DNA from: an uncultured Arenimonas sp.
GTDB taxonomy: Bacteria > Pseudomonadota > Gammaproteobacteria > Xanthomonadales > Xanthomonadaceae
Length of the DNA stretch: 56,628 nt
Reading direction: 5' to 3'
Assembly (NCBI GenBank): GCA_946480565.1
Contig: CAMLKR010000004.1
Span: forward strand, 1 to 56,628
Shown: positions 34,041-43,490 of the stretch, in pieces
How positions within the stretch are numbered: position 1 is the first letter of the stretch
Layout: each line of letters begins with the position of its first letter
Program-made: the position numbers and the translations under genes
Notes under the pieces: model-generated
Database searches by the model: none
Seen by the model: only the letters and a program-made list of their open reading frames with translations
What the model was told of the DNA's origin: nothing

Positions 34041-36533
34041 ATGACCACCATCGCTCCCCTTCCTTCCGGCGACGCAGCCCGGTCCTTCCGCTTCGGCGTG
34101 ACCGGCATGACCTGCGCGTCCTGCGTCGGGCGCGTGGAAAAGGCGCTGGCCGCGGTGCCGGGCGTGCTGTCGGCCAGCGTCAACCTCGCCACCGAAACCG
34201 CCACCGTCTCCACCGACGGCAGCCCCTCGGCCGCCGCGCTGGCCGCGGCCGTGGACCAGGCCGGATACGGCGTGGCCATCGAAGAGGTATCGATGGCCAT
34301 TCTCGGCATGACCTGCACGTCCTGCGTGGGGCGCGTCGAAAAAGCCCTGGCGCAGGTGCCGGGCGTGCAGTCGGCCAGCGTCAACCTGGCCACCGAGACC
34401 GCGCGCGTGCAGGTGCTGGCCGGGACGTCCCACGAGGCGCTGGCCGCGGCCGTCACCGCCGCCGGCTACGAGATCGCGCCGGCGGCCGACGATGCCGGCG
34501 CGGGATCGGCGCACGGGGGCGCCCCCGATGCGTCGCAGGCGGTGGCCACTGCAGCCGCTCCGGTTTCACCGCAGGCCGTCGCCGCCAACCGCGAGCGCCG
34601 GCACCTGCTGATCGCCGCCCTGCTGTCGCTGCCGTTGGCCGTGCCGATGCTCGGCATGCTCTTCGACCAGCACTGGGGCCTGCCGGGCTGGTGGCAGTTC
34701 GCGCTGGCCACGCCGGTGCAGTTCTGGCTGGGCTGGCGCTTCTACAGGGCGGCCTGGAAGGCCGTACGCGCCGGCGCCGGCAACATGGACCTGCTGGTCG
34801 CGCTGGGCACCAGCGCCGGCTACGGCCTCAGCGTCTACCACCTGCTGTTCACGAAGCCGCACCACGGCGAACCGCCGCTGTACTTCGAGGCCTCCGCGGT
34901 GATCATCACCCTGATCCTGATGGGCAAGTGGCTCGAGGCGCGCGCCAAGCGCCAGACCACCGAGGCCATCCGCGCCCTGCAGGCGCTGCGCCCCGCCACG
35001 GCGCGCGTGCGGCACGGCAACGGCCACGAGGCCGAGGTGCCGGTGGCCAGCGTGCGCGTAGGCGACCACGTGGTGGTCCTGCCGGGCGAACGTTTCCCGG
35101 TGGACGGCGAGGTGCTCGAAGGCCGCAGCCATGCCGACGAGTCGCTGGTCAGCGGTGAGTCCCTGCCGGTCGCCAAGGACTTGGGCGACCGCGTCACCGG
35201 CGGCGCGGTGAACGCCGAAGGCCGGCTGGTCGTGCGCACCACGGCGGTCGGCGCCGAATCGGCGCTGGCGCGCATCATCCGCCTGGTCGAGGACGCGCAG
35301 GCGAAGAAGGCGCCGATCCAGCGCATCGTCGACCGCGTCAGCGCCGTGTTCGTGCCGGTCGTGATCGTCATCGCGCTGGCGACCCTGCTCGGCTGGGGTT
35401 TCGCCACCGGCGACTGGACCCAGGCCACGCTCAATGCCGTCGCCGTGCTGGTCATCGCCTGCCCCTGCGCGCTGGGCCTGGCCACGCCCACCGCCATCAT
35501 GGCCGGCACCGGCGTGGCCGCGCGGGCCGGCATCCTGATCAAGGACGCCGAGGCGCTGGAGACCACCCGCCACCTGCGCACCGTCGCCTTCGACAAGACC
35601 GGCACCCTGACTGCCGGTCGTCCGGAGCTGGCCACGCTGCGTGCCATGCAGGGCGACGAAGCGGGGCTGCTGTCGCTGGCCGCGGCGCTGCAGCAGGGCA
35701 GCGAACATCCGCTGGCGCGTGCGGTTCTGGCGGCGATGGCCGCCCGCGGCGCCCTGCCCGCGCCGGCCGAGGGCATCACCGCCCTGCAGGGCCGCGGCAT
35801 CGAGGGCCGGATACAGGGCCGCCGCGTCCTGCTGGGCAGCGAGCGCCTGATGCGCGAGCTGGGCGTGGACATCGGGCCACTGGCCGCGTTGGGCGAAACC
35901 GAAGCATCGAGCGGCCGCTCGGTGTCTTGGCTGGCGACCCAGGAGGCCGATGGCCTGGCCCTGCGCGGTCTGCTCTCTTTCGGGGACCCACCGCGTCCCG
36001 AAGCCGCGGAAGCCATCCGGGCGCTGCAGTCGCAGGGCCTGCGCACGGTGATGGTGTCCGGCGACAACCGCGGCGCGGCGCAGGCGGTCGCGGCCGCGCT
36101 CGGCATCGCCGCCGGGGACGTGCGCGCCGAGGTGCTGCCGGGCGACAAGGCCGAGGTGGTGCGTTCCCTGGCCACGCACGGCCGTGTCGGCATGGTCGGC
36201 GACGGCGTCAACGATGCGCCGGCGCTGGCCGCCGCCGACGTCGGTTTCGCGATGGGCGGCGGCACCGATGTCGCCATGCACGCGGCCGGCATCACCCTGA
36301 TGCGCGGCGACCCGCGCCTGGTCGCCGACGCCATCGACATCTCGCGCCGCACCACCCGCAAGATCCACCAGAACCTGTTCTGGGCCTTCGTCTACAACGT
36401 GGTCGGCATTCCGCTGGCGGCTGCCGGCCTGCTCGATCCGGTGGTCGCCGGCGCGGCGATGGCGCTGTCCAGCGTCAGCGTCGTGTCCAATACCCTGCTG
36501 CTGCGGCGCTGGGCGCCGAGCGCCCGCCACTGA
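34041..36533 (+). CDS. copA: Copper-exporting P1B-type ATPase
   Basis: An 830-residue inner-membrane pump that moves Cu(I) out of the cytoplasm. Two N-terminal heavy-metal domains carry GMTCASC (Cys25, Cys28) and GMTCTSC (Cys92, Cys95). They are followed by eight transmembrane helices with the CPC metal site ([12 protein letters not shown]), the actuator SGES, the phosphorylated Asp518 in DKTGTLT, the SEHPLA nucleotide motif and [10 protein letters not shown]. All catalytic features are intact. It has its own CueR-type promoter and is followed 10 bases later by cueR. Confidence 0.97.
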   Translation: MTTIAPLPSGDAARSFRFGVTGMTCASCVGRVEKALAAVPGVLSASVNLATETATVSTDGSPSAAALAAAVDQAGYGVAIEEVSMAILGMTCTSCVGRVEKALAQVPGVQSASVNLATETARVQVLAGTSHEALAAAVTAAGYEIAPAADDAGAGSAHGGAPDASQAVATAAAPVSPQAVAANRERRHLLIAALLSLPLAVPMLGMLFDQHWGLPGWWQFALATPVQFWLGWRFYRAAWKAVRAGAGNMDLLVALGTSAGYGLSVYHLLFTKPHHGEPPLYFEASAVIITLILMGKWLEARAKRQTTEAIRALQALRPATARVRHGNGHEAEVPVASVRVGDHVVVLPGERFPVDGEVLEGRSHADESLVSGESLPVAKDLGDRVTGGAVNAEGRLVVRTTAVGAESALARIIRLVEDAQAKKAPIQRIVDRVSAVFVPVVIVIALATLLGWGFATGDWTQATLNAVAVLVIACPCALGLATPTAIMAGTGVAARAGILIKDAEALETTRHLRTVAFDKTGTLTAGRPELATLRAMQGDEAGLLSLAAALQQGSEHPLARAVLAAMAARGALPAPAEGITALQGRGIEGRIQGRRVLLGSERLMRELGVDIGPLAALGETEASSGRSVSWLATQEADGLALRGLLSFGDPPRPEAAEAIRALQSQGLRTVMVSGDNRGAAQAVAAALGIAAGDVRAEVLPGDKAEVVRSLATHGRVGMVGDGVNDAPALAAADVGFAMGGGTDVAMHAAGITLMRGDPRLVADAIDISRRTTRKIHQNLFWAFVYNVVGIPLAAAGLLDPVVAGAAMALSSVSVVSNTLLLRRWAPSARH

Positions 36534-36543
36534 GGAGCCGAGC

Positions 36544-36996
36544 ATGGCACAGCGCACCGTCCGTCCCGAACTGTCCGAAGCCAAGGGCCAGGGCTTCCAC
36601 AACATCGGCGAAGCCTCGGCGTCCACCGGGGTCTCGGCCAAGATGATCCGGCACTACGAGGCCATCGGCCTGATCCCGCCGGCCAGTCGCACCTTCGCCA
36701 ACTACCGGCTCTACAACGACGCCGACCTGCACCGGCTGCGCTTCATCCGGCGGGCGCGCAGCCTGGGGTTCTCGATGAAACAGATCGAGACGCTGCTGGG
36801 CCTGTGGGGCGACCCGGGCCGCAGCAGCGGCGAGGTCAAGCGCCTCGCGCAGGCGCATGCCGAGGAGCTGGCGCAGAAGGTCGCCCAGATGCAGGCCATG
36901 CAGCGCACGCTGGAGGACCTGGCCCGGCACTGCCACGGCGACCACCGGCCGGAATGCCCGATCCTGGACGACCTGTCGGGGGCCGGACGCCGATAG
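36544..36996 (+). CDS. cueR: Cu(I)-responsive MerR-family activator CueR
   Basis: A 150-residue MerR-type activator. The winged-helix domain is NIGEASASTGVSAKMIRHYEAIGLI and NYRLYNDADLHRLRFIRRARSLGFSMKQIETLL. A dimerisation helix follows, and the metal loop CHGDHRPEC has the two cysteines seven residues apart that bind Cu(I) or Ag(I) in CueR. About 17 extra residues precede the usual start. Position after copA and the two CueR-type boxes (29951, 33984) support control of the whole island. Confidence 0.93.
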   Translation: MAQRTVRPELSEAKGQGFHNIGEASASTGVSAKMIRHYEAIGLIPPASRTFANYRLYNDADLHRLRFIRRARSLGFSMKQIETLLGLWGDPGRSSGEVKRLAQAHAEELAQKVAQMQAMQRTLEDLARHCHGDHRPECPILDDLSGAGRR

Positions 36997-37016
36997 CGCG
37001 ATCCCGGGCGGGCCAG

Positions 37017-37694
37017 TCAGTCCACCGGCAGGTAGCGCCAGGCTTCGGGAGTCTCCAGGCCGGCGGCGTCGATGCGCACCTGCGCTCCCGGCCAGGCTGC
37101 CAGTGCCAGCGCTCCCGCCGCGTCCAGCGGCCATACCCAGGCTTCGGCCGCCGCCGCTTCGCAGCGGCGGGCACTGACCCGTCGCGCCTGCGTCGCCTGC
37201 AGGCCCTCGCCGCCGCGTTTTCCGCGGGCCTCCTTCAACGCCCACAGCGCGTAGAAGAGGCGGTCGCGTTCCGGGCCATCGGCCGCGTCGGCGAGCCGCG
37301 CCGTTTCGTCCGGCGCGAACATGTAGCGCGCCAGCGCCATCAGGTCGCGCCGGCGGCGCGGCCGCTCCAGGTCCAGCCCGATCGGCCGGAGCGCGACCGC
37401 CGCGGCCAGGTGCTCGCCGCTGTGGCTCAGCGTGGCCCAGGCGCGCAGGCCGTCGCGCAGCAGCTGCGGCCGGGGTCCGGCCAGGTCGTCCCAGCGCCAT
37501 TGCGACGGCTCGCCGCCGAACAGGCGCGCCGCCAGCACCCGCGCCAGCCAGTGGCCGGCCAGGTATTGGCGCCGGCGCAGCGGCGCCTGCATCGCCTGCA
37601 GCCGCGCCTGCTCCGGCGGCGTCATCCAGCCGGAATCCACGCCGGGGATCGCGTACGCGTCCAGCGTGGTGGCTTCAAGCAGGCAGTCGGCCAC
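37017..37694 (-). CDS. 4'-phosphopantetheinyl transferase (Sfp-type)
   Basis: A 225-residue transferase that adds the phosphopantetheine arm to carrier proteins. It has the magnesium-binding IGLDLE, FAPDE and the WALKEARGK signature (WxxKEA). It is the last gene of the pigment cluster and would activate the two carrier proteins encoded at 52311-52875. The spacing from the previous gene is 10 bases. It converges on cueR with 20 bases between stops. Confidence 0.9.
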   Translation of the reverse strand: MADCLLEATTLDAYAIPGVDSGWMTPPEQARLQAMQAPLRRRQYLAGHWLARVLAARLFGGEPSQWRWDDLAGPRPQLLRDGLRAWATLSHSGEHLAAAVALRPIGLDLERPRRRRDLMALARYMFAPDETARLADAADGPERDRLFYALWALKEARGKRGGEGLQATQARRVSARRCEAAAAEAWVWPLDAAGALALAAWPGAQVRIDAAGLETPEAWRYLPVD

Positions 37695-37704
37695 GGGGCG
37701 GCTT

Positions 37705-38115
37705 TCAGAGCGCCGCGACGCGGACGCTGATGTCCTGGGCGAGGTTGGCGACCCATTGGTGGTACTTGGGGTGGATGTAGGCCTGGCCGCGGCGTTCCTT
37801 GTAGTTGAGGTTCTCGCTGGAGACGTACTCGACCTGGAAACCCTGCGGGTCGTAGACCACCGCCACCACCACCGTGTGCTTGCCGCGGATGACGTTGCGC
37901 AGGGTGAGGCGGCCGGGCGCCTGACCGATCACCTGCCAGCCCCGCACGGCGCCGGCGGCCGCGATCGCGGCGGGAAGCGTGTCCGCGGCCGGCGTCCTGC
38001 CCCCCGGGCCGACGAACAGCACGCGCTGCGGAGGTTCGAGCTTGTCGGTCTTCGCGGCGGCCAGCGCCGGCGCCAGCACCAGCAGGAAGGAAAGCAGCAG
38101 GGTCGGGAATCTCAT
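37705..38115 (-). CDS. Exported conserved protein of the aryl-polyene cluster
   Basis: A 136-residue protein with a cleavable signal peptide (RFPTLLLSFLLVLAPALAAA) and a small alpha/beta domain: VLFVGPGG, GKHTVVVAVVYDPQGFQVEYVSS, YIHPKYHQWVANLAQDI. No lipobox is present. I do not know a function; similar proteins occur at the end of xanthomonadin-type clusters. It probably helps place or transport the pigment in the envelope. Confidence 0.78.
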   Translation of the reverse strand: MRFPTLLLSFLLVLAPALAAAKTDKLEPPQRVLFVGPGGRTPAADTLPAAIAAAGAVRGWQVIGQAPGRLTLRNVIRGKHTVVVAVVYDPQGFQVEYVSSENLNYKERRGQAYIHPKYHQWVANLAQDISVRVAAL

Positions 38116-38131
38116 CGTGGGCTCCGTTGGT

Positions 38132-39361
38132 TCAGTGCGGCCAGCGGCGCAGCACCAGCGAGGTGTTGATGCCGCCGAAGGCGAAGTTGTTGTTCATGGC
38201 GTATTCGCCGTCGATGCGCCGGCCTTCGCCGCGGATGTAGTCGAGCGCGCCGCAGCGCGGGTCCACGGCATCGAGGTTCAGGGTCGGATGGAACCAGCCC
38301 TCGCGCAGCATCTCAAGCGTCACCCAGGCCTCGAGCGCGCCGCAGGCGCCCAGGGTGTGGCCGGTGTAACTCTTGAGCGAGCTGATCGGCAGGCGTTCGC
38401 CGAACACCGCGTGGGTGGCCGTGGTCTCGGCGACGTCGCCGTGGTCGGTGGCCGTGCCGTGGGCGTTGACATAGCTGATCGCCTCCGGCGGCAGCCCGGC
38501 GTCGTCCAGGGCCTGCCGCATCGCCACCGCCATGGTCGCGGCATTGGGCTGGGTCACGTGCTGGCCGTCGCTGTTGGTGCCGAAGCCGACGATCTCCGCG
38601 TGGATGGTGGCGCCGCGCGCCTGCGCGTGCTCCAGGTCCTCCAGCACCAGGGTGCAGGCGCCCTCGCCCACCACCAGGCCGTCGCGCCCGGCGTCGAAGG
38701 GCCGTGGCGTGAGTTCCGGCGTGTCGTTGCGGTTGCTGGTGGCGAACAGCGTGTCGAACACCGTCGCCGCGGTGACGTCGAGTTCTTCCGAGCCGCCGGC
38801 CAGCATCGCCACCTGCCGCCCGGCCCTGATCGCCTCGTAGGCGTAACCGATGCCCTGGCTGCCCGAGGTGCAGGCGCTGGACGTGGTGACGATGCGGCCG
38901 GTGATGCCGAAGAACACGCCCATGTTCACCGGCGCGGTGTGGCTCATCATCTTGATGTAGGTCGTCGCGTTGATGTACTGGGTGTTCATCTCGGCCAGCA
39001 TGCGGCCGAAGTCGCTCATCGACGAGGGCGTGCCGGCGGAGGAACCGTAGGAGATGCCCACGCGCCCGGACTTGAGCAGCGGGTCGCCGAGCAGGCCGGC
39101 GTCGGCCAGGGCCAGCTCGCTGGCCCGCACGGCCAGCAGCGCCACGCGGCCCATGCTGCGCGTGGTCTTGCGGTTGTAGTGCTCGGGCAGTTCGAACGGC
39201 GCGCAGGGCACGCCCAGCCGGGTGTTCAGGCCCTTGTAGGCGCCCCACTCCGGGTAGGCGCGCACCGCGTTGCGGCCGGACTGCAGCCAGGCCAGCACCG
39301 AGGGCCAGTCGTGGCCAAGCGGGCTGAGCGCGCCGCGGCCGGTGACGACGACGCGCCGCAT
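38132..39361 (-). CDS. Beta-ketoacyl-ACP synthase of the pigment cluster (ApeR-type)
   Basis: A 409-residue FabF-like condensing enzyme with the full Cys-His-His triad: Cys164 in TTSSACTSGSQG, His301 in YVNAHGTATDHGD and His335 in YTGHTLGACG. In the E. coli aryl-polyene system the last ketosynthase, ApeR, acts as a homodimer. This gene holds that position, directly after the ketoreductase. Its start overlaps the ketoreductase stop by one base. Confidence 0.92.
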   Translation of the reverse strand: MRRVVVTGRGALSPLGHDWPSVLAWLQSGRNAVRAYPEWGAYKGLNTRLGVPCAPFELPEHYNRKTTRSMGRVALLAVRASELALADAGLLGDPLLKSGRVGISYGSSAGTPSSMSDFGRMLAEMNTQYINATTYIKMMSHTAPVNMGVFFGITGRIVTTSSACTSGSQGIGYAYEAIRAGRQVAMLAGGSEELDVTAATVFDTLFATSNRNDTPELTPRPFDAGRDGLVVGEGACTLVLEDLEHAQARGATIHAEIVGFGTNSDGQHVTQPNAATMAVAMRQALDDAGLPPEAISYVNAHGTATDHGDVAETTATHAVFGERLPISSLKSYTGHTLGACGALEAWVTLEMLREGWFHPTLNLDAVDPRCGALDYIRGEGRRIDGEYAMNNNFAFGGINTSLVLRRWPH

Positions 39362-40089
39362 CAGACCATGCCTCCGTTCACCGAGATCACCTGCCGGGTG
39401 ACGTAGGACGCCTCGTCGGACATCAGGAAGGACACCACCGCCGCCACCTCCTCGGGCCTGCCGACGCGGCGCAGCGGGATCATCTTCAGGGCCTCGTCGA
39501 CGATCTCCGCCGGCAGCATCTCGGTCTCGATCAGGCCGGGAGCGACGCAGTTGACGGTGATCTCGCGCTTGGCCAGCTCCAGCGCCAGCGCCTTGGTGGC
39601 GCCGATGATGCCGGCCTTGGCGGCGCTGTAGTTGGTCTGGCCGCGGTTGCCGGCGATGCCCGACACCGAGGACAGGGTGACGATGCGACCGGGCTTGCGC
39701 CGCCGCACCATCGGCATCACCAGGGGCTGGAGCACGTTGTAGAAGCCGTCGAGGTTGGTGTGGACCACCTCGTCCCATTCCTCGCCGCTCATCGCCGGGA
39801 AGGCGTTGTCGCGGGCGATGCCCGCGTTGCAGACCACGCCGTGGTAGGCACCGTTGGCTTCGATGTCGGCGCCGATGGCCGAGGCGCAGCCGGCGCGGTC
39901 GGCGACGTCGAACTGCACAAGGCGGGCGGCGCGACCCAGTCCGGCGATCTCCGCGGCCACCGCTTCGGCGTCGCCGCGCCGGCTGCGGCAGTGCACGACG
40001 ATGTCAAAGCCATCGCGCGCCAGGCGCAGGGCGATGGCGCGGCCGATGCCGCGGCTGGCGCCGGTGACGAGTACGAAGCGGTCGCTCAT
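39361..40089 (-). CDS. 3-ketoacyl-ACP reductase (FabG/ApeQ-type)
   Basis: A 242-residue SDR that reduces the 3-keto group after each chain extension. It has VTGASRGIGRAIA for NADPH, CNAG, Ser141, Tyr154 and Lys158 in the catalytic SxxxxxxxxxxxxYxxxK layout (SSVSGIAGN then NYSAAKAG) and the end VISVNGGMV. Overlap with both neighbours indicates coupled translation in the polyene operon. Confidence 0.93.
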   Translation of the reverse strand: MSDRFVLVTGASRGIGRAIALRLARDGFDIVVHCRSRRGDAEAVAAEIAGLGRAARLVQFDVADRAGCASAIGADIEANGAYHGVVCNAGIARDNAFPAMSGEEWDEVVHTNLDGFYNVLQPLVMPMVRRRKPGRIVTLSSVSGIAGNRGQTNYSAAKAGIIGATKALALELAKREITVNCVAPGLIETEMLPAEIVDEALKMIPLRRVGRPEEVAAVVSFLMSDEASYVTRQVISVNGGMV

Positions 40090-40559
40090 GAATTCGGGTT
40101 CCCCAGGTAGGCGTCGGCGTCCGGCGGTTCGTAGACCGAGACGTTGGCAGTGGCGATTTCCTCGTCGCCGTCGAGGATTCGGCAGGCGAACAGGCCCAGG
40201 CCGTTGTCGCCGAACAGTTCGCAGACGGCCTCCACGCGCAGGCGCAGGCCGAAGGGCAGGCGTTCGCGGTGCGCTTCGTAGCGGCGGGTGCCGAGCAGGA
40301 AGCCGGGTTTGACCGGTTCGCCCCGCGCCAGCGCCCGGCCACCGGCCCAGGCGGCGATGCACTGGGCCATGTATTCGATGCCGGCCCAGGCCGGGACTCC
40401 CTCGGCTTCGGCCAGCAGGTGGTCGTCGCGCACCACGGCTTCGACCGAGACCGAATGTTCGTCGCAGTGCAGTACCCGGTCGATCCAGAGCATGCCGCCG
40501 CGGTGCGGCAGCATACGTTCGACCGCGGCGTGGCGCGGGTCGGTCTGCGGATCGGTCAT
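40086..40559 (-). CDS. 3-hydroxyacyl-ACP dehydratase-like hotdog protein (ApeP-type)
   Basis: A 157-residue single hotdog domain with ERMLPHRGGMLWIDRVLHCD, IEYMAQCIAAWAGGRA and a C-terminal half FLLGTRRYEAH. This corresponds to ApeP, which forms a complex with a second dehydratase (ApeI) in E. coli to make the conjugated double bonds. Here the ApeI-like partner is fused to the ligase at 50102-51787. It overlaps both neighbours by 4 bases. Confidence 0.87.
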   Translation of the reverse strand: MTDPQTDPRHAAVERMLPHRGGMLWIDRVLHCDEHSVSVEAVVRDDHLLAEAEGVPAWAGIEYMAQCIAAWAGGRALARGEPVKPGFLLGTRRYEAHRERLPFGLRLRVEAVCELFGDNGLGLFACRILDGDEEIATANVSVYEPPDADAYLGNPNS

Positions 40560-41740
40560 GCCGCCCCCAGCACGAGCGCGGCATTGCTGCCGCCGAAGGC
40601 GAAGGACTGGCTGAGCGCGTATTCCAGCGGCGCGTCGGCCGCCTGGCCCGGGGCCACCAGGCCTACCGGTGCCAGCGCCGCGTCGACCTCGCCGTCCCAC
40701 CAGTGCGGGGGCAGCGCGCGGCGCTCACCGCGGGTCAGCGCGATCCAGCAGAGCGCGGCTTCGATCGCGCCGGCGGCGCCGAGCGTGTGCCCGGTCAGTG
40801 GCTTGGTCGAGCTGCAGGGCGTGCCGGCGCCGAACACGCGCGCCATCACGCCGGCCTCCATCGCGTCGTTCTGCGGCGTCGCCGTGCCGTGCAGGTTCAC
40901 GTAGCCGATGTCGGCCGGCGACAGGCCGGCGCGCCGCAGCGCCTCGCGGATCGCGCGCTCGGGGCCATGGCCTTCGGGTTCGGGGGCGGACATGTGGTGG
41001 GCGTCGGAGCTTTCGCCCCAGCCGGCCAGGCGCACTGGACCCGGTTCGCGCGTCATCAGGAACAGGGCCGCGCCCTCGCCGATGTTGATGCCGTTGCGGT
41101 GGCGCGAGAACGGATTGCAGCGCTGCGCCGACACCGAGCCGAGCGCGCTGAAGCCGGCGACGGTGAACTCGCAGAGCGAATCCGCGCCGCCGGCGATCAC
41201 CGCGTCGGCCAGGCCGGCCCGCAGCAGCCGGGCGCCCGACGCCAGCGCCTTCGCGCTGGAGGAACAGGCGGTGGAGATCACGTGCGCCGGTCCGGCCAGG
41301 CCCAGCCGGCTGGCGAGGTAACGCGCCGGTGTGCCCATTTCCTGCTGGCTGTAGTGGAAGTCGCCGGGCCAGCGGCCGTCCTGTGCATATCGGCGGTGCG
41401 CCCGTTCGCTCTCGCCGACGCCCGAGGTGCTGGTGCCCAGCACCACCGCCACCCGGGCGGGGCCGAACCGGGCGATGGCCGCGTCCAACGGTCCAAGGAT
41501 CGGCGCCAGTGCGATCTCCAACAGTGCGTTGTTGCGGCCGCGCAGGGGCACGGGCTGAGCGGCGAGGTCCGGCAGCGGGCCAGGCACGATGCCCAGCGCC
41601 AGCGGCCGACCCGGCGTCACCAGGTCCGACTCCGCCACGCCGCGGGGCGCGTCCGCCGTGAACAGGGCGCGCGCCACGGCGTCCACGTCGCGACCGAGCG
41701 CACAGGCCAGGCCGAGCTGGTTCAGGAAAACCCCGCTCAT
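40556..41740 (-). CDS. Beta-ketoacyl-ACP synthase (ApeO-type, chain elongation)
   Basis: A 394-residue condensing enzyme with Cys159 (ISTACSSSAKA), His284 (VNLHGTATPQND) and His318 (LTGHTLGAAG). In the E. coli system ApeO pairs with the inactive chain-length factor ApeC. Here the likely partner is the protein encoded at 53625-54365. Overlaps by 4 bases with the lipoprotein gene upstream and the dehydratase downstream. Confidence 0.92.
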   Translation of the reverse strand: MSGVFLNQLGLACALGRDVDAVARALFTADAPRGVAESDLVTPGRPLALGIVPGPLPDLAAQPVPLRGRNNALLEIALAPILGPLDAAIARFGPARVAVVLGTSTSGVGESERAHRRYAQDGRWPGDFHYSQQEMGTPARYLASRLGLAGPAHVISTACSSSAKALASGARLLRAGLADAVIAGGADSLCEFTVAGFSALGSVSAQRCNPFSRHRNGINIGEGAALFLMTREPGPVRLAGWGESSDAHHMSAPEPEGHGPERAIREALRRAGLSPADIGYVNLHGTATPQNDAMEAGVMARVFGAGTPCSSTKPLTGHTLGAAGAIEAALCWIALTRGERRALPPHWWDGEVDAALAPVGLVAPGQAADAPLEYALSQSFAFGGSNAALVLGAA

Positions 41741-42261
41741 GGCGTCACCGGCACGGAATGGATCCGCAGCCGGTAAGCCTGCTGGTGCAGGATGCTGCGG
41801 GTTCCGGAAACACGTTCGACCCGTGCCACCACCTCGCCGCCGCGGGCCAGCTCGCGATCGCGGCTGAAGGTCCAGGGCGCCGGCAGCGCCGCCGCCACGG
41901 CGTCGACCGGCCAGTACACCAGCTGCAGGTCCGTCAGCACCCGCTCGGCCGACAGCTGCGGCGGCAGCCAGTCGGCGCGCGTCTGCGTCAGCCTGCGGCC
42001 ATCCCATTCCAGCCGCAGCACGACCTGGCCCTGGGCGTGGATCACCACCCGCACCGCCTGCGCGTCGACTTCCACCAGCGCATCAACGGTCCGGCGTTCC
42101 CCGCCATGTTCGAAGTCCAGGCGCTGCTGCGCGGCCATGCCGCCGGGCAGGTCCGCCGGTGCCAGCCGCAGCGGCGGCGGCCCGTCCGGCGCGACCGGCC
42201 GCGACGGCGGCACGCAGGCGGCCACGCCGGCGGACAGCAGCAGGACGATCAGGCGGAGCAC
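41737..42261 (-). CDS. DUF3261-type lipoprotein of the pigment cluster
   Basis: A 174-residue exported protein. The GTG start gives a signal peptide MLRLIVLLLSAGVAAC with a lipobox, followed by a proline-rich linker and a beta-rich domain (QQRLDFEHGGERRTVDALVEVD, VVLRLEWDGRRLTQTRADWLP). The DUF3261 family is regularly found in aryl-polyene clusters and probably acts with the LolA-like and MMPL proteins to move the lipid-linked polyene to the outer membrane. The 5' end overlaps the flavoprotein gene by 13 bases. Confidence 0.8.
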   Translation of the reverse strand: MLRLIVLLLSAGVAACVPPSRPVAPDGPPPLRLAPADLPGGMAAQQRLDFEHGGERRTVDALVEVDAQAVRVVIHAQGQVVLRLEWDGRRLTQTRADWLPPQLSAERVLTDLQLVYWPVDAVAAALPAPWTFSRDRELARGGEVVARVERVSGTRSILHQQAYRLRIHSVPVTP

Positions 42262-43490
42262 AGCTGCTCCAGCACCGCGAGACGGCGCTTGTTCTCGGCG
42301 ACGTAGGGATTGCTCTGGTCCCAGGCGTAGCCGGCCAGGATCGAACAGATCATGCGGCGGATGTCCGGGGTCGGGTTCGGATGGAAGATGATCTTCTGGA
42401 AGCCGCCCGCGTACCAGGCTTCGACGAAGCAGCGGAAGGTGTCGACGCCCGCGCGCAACGGCCGGCCGTAGTCGGACTCCCAGTCCACGGTTTCGCCGGC
42501 GAACCGGCGCTGCAGGCAGGCGCTGGCCAGGCTGGCCGATTTGAAGGCGATGGTGACGCCCGACGAGAACACCGGGTCGAGGAATTCGCCGGCATTGCCC
42601 AGCAGCGCATAGTTGTTGCCCCACAGCGACTTCACGTTGGCCGAATAGCCGACGATCTGCCGCGCCGGGGTGTCCCAGTCTGCCTGGGCCAGCAGCGCGG
42701 AAAGGTCCGGGTCTTCGCCGACGATCGCCTTCAGGCGCTCGGTCTCGGTGCCGGCGTACTGGTCCAGGAAGGCGGTTTCGGCGACCACGCCCAGCGAGCA
42801 GCGGCCGTTGGAGAACGGGATGGTCCAGTACCAGACGTGCTCGTGCCGCGGGTGCACGGTGATCAGGATCTTGTTGCGGTCGAAGCCGGCCGAGCCGGGC
42901 GGCAGGTTGTCTCGCACATGGGTGAAGATGGCGCCGCGCACCGGAAAGCCCGACGGGCTTTCGAGCTTGAGCAGGCGCGGCAGGATCCGCGCGAAGCCGC
43001 TGGCGTCGAGCAGGAAGCCCGCGCTGACGGCATAGGTCTCGCCCTCCGGCGAACGCACCGTCACCTGCGGCCGCTCGCCCTCGACGTCCACCGCCAGCAC
43101 CTCGTGCCGGTAGCGCACCGTGGCGCCCAAACGCTCGGCCTCGTCGGCCAGCACCTTGTCGAAGTCGGCGCGCTGCACCTGGTAGGTCGTGCCCCAGCCT
43201 TGGGAGAACTTGTCGCGGAAATCGAACTGGGTGCGGTGGCCGGCGCGGGCGAAGGCGGCGCCATTCTTGTACTGGAAGCCGGCCTCGACCACGGCCTGCA
43301 GCATGCCCGCCTCCTGGATGTATTCCATGCTCTGCGGCAGCAGGCTTTCTCCGATCGAGAAGCGCGGGAACTGCTCCTTCTCCAGCATCAGAACCTCCCT
43401 GCCCTGCTTGCGCAGCAGGCCGGCGGCGACCGAGCCGGCGGGGCCGGCCCCGATGATCAGGATCTCGACGTGTTCGGTGCGCAGGCTCAT
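42249..43490 (-). CDS. Flavin-dependent halogenase-like oxidoreductase
   Basis: A 413-residue FAD protein of the halogenase/geranylgeranyl-reductase superfamily. It has GAGPAG near residue 14, EKEQFPRFSIGESLLP, and, importantly, the halogenase signature WxWxIP (WYWTIP, 220-225). The lysine in QYKNGAAF (Lys75) sits where the hypohalous-acid-carrying lysine of phenol/pyrrole halogenases lies. LGNAGEFLDPVFSSGV is the FAD-binding end. Xanthomonadins are brominated aryl polyenes, so this is the best candidate for ring or chain halogenation. Simple oxidoreductase activity remains possible. Confidence 0.85.
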   Translation of the reverse strand: MSLRTEHVEILIIGAGPAGSVAAGLLRKQGREVLMLEKEQFPRFSIGESLLPQSMEYIQEAGMLQAVVEAGFQYKNGAAFARAGHRTQFDFRDKFSQGWGTTYQVQRADFDKVLADEAERLGATVRYRHEVLAVDVEGERPQVTVRSPEGETYAVSAGFLLDASGFARILPRLLKLESPSGFPVRGAIFTHVRDNLPPGSAGFDRNKILITVHPRHEHVWYWTIPFSNGRCSLGVVAETAFLDQYAGTETERLKAIVGEDPDLSALLAQADWDTPARQIVGYSANVKSLWGNNYALLGNAGEFLDPVFSSGVTIAFKSASLASACLQRRFAGETVDWESDYGRPLRAGVDTFRCFVEAWYAGGFQKIIFHPNPTPDIRRMICSILAGYAWDQSNPYVAENKRRLAVLEQLCSA

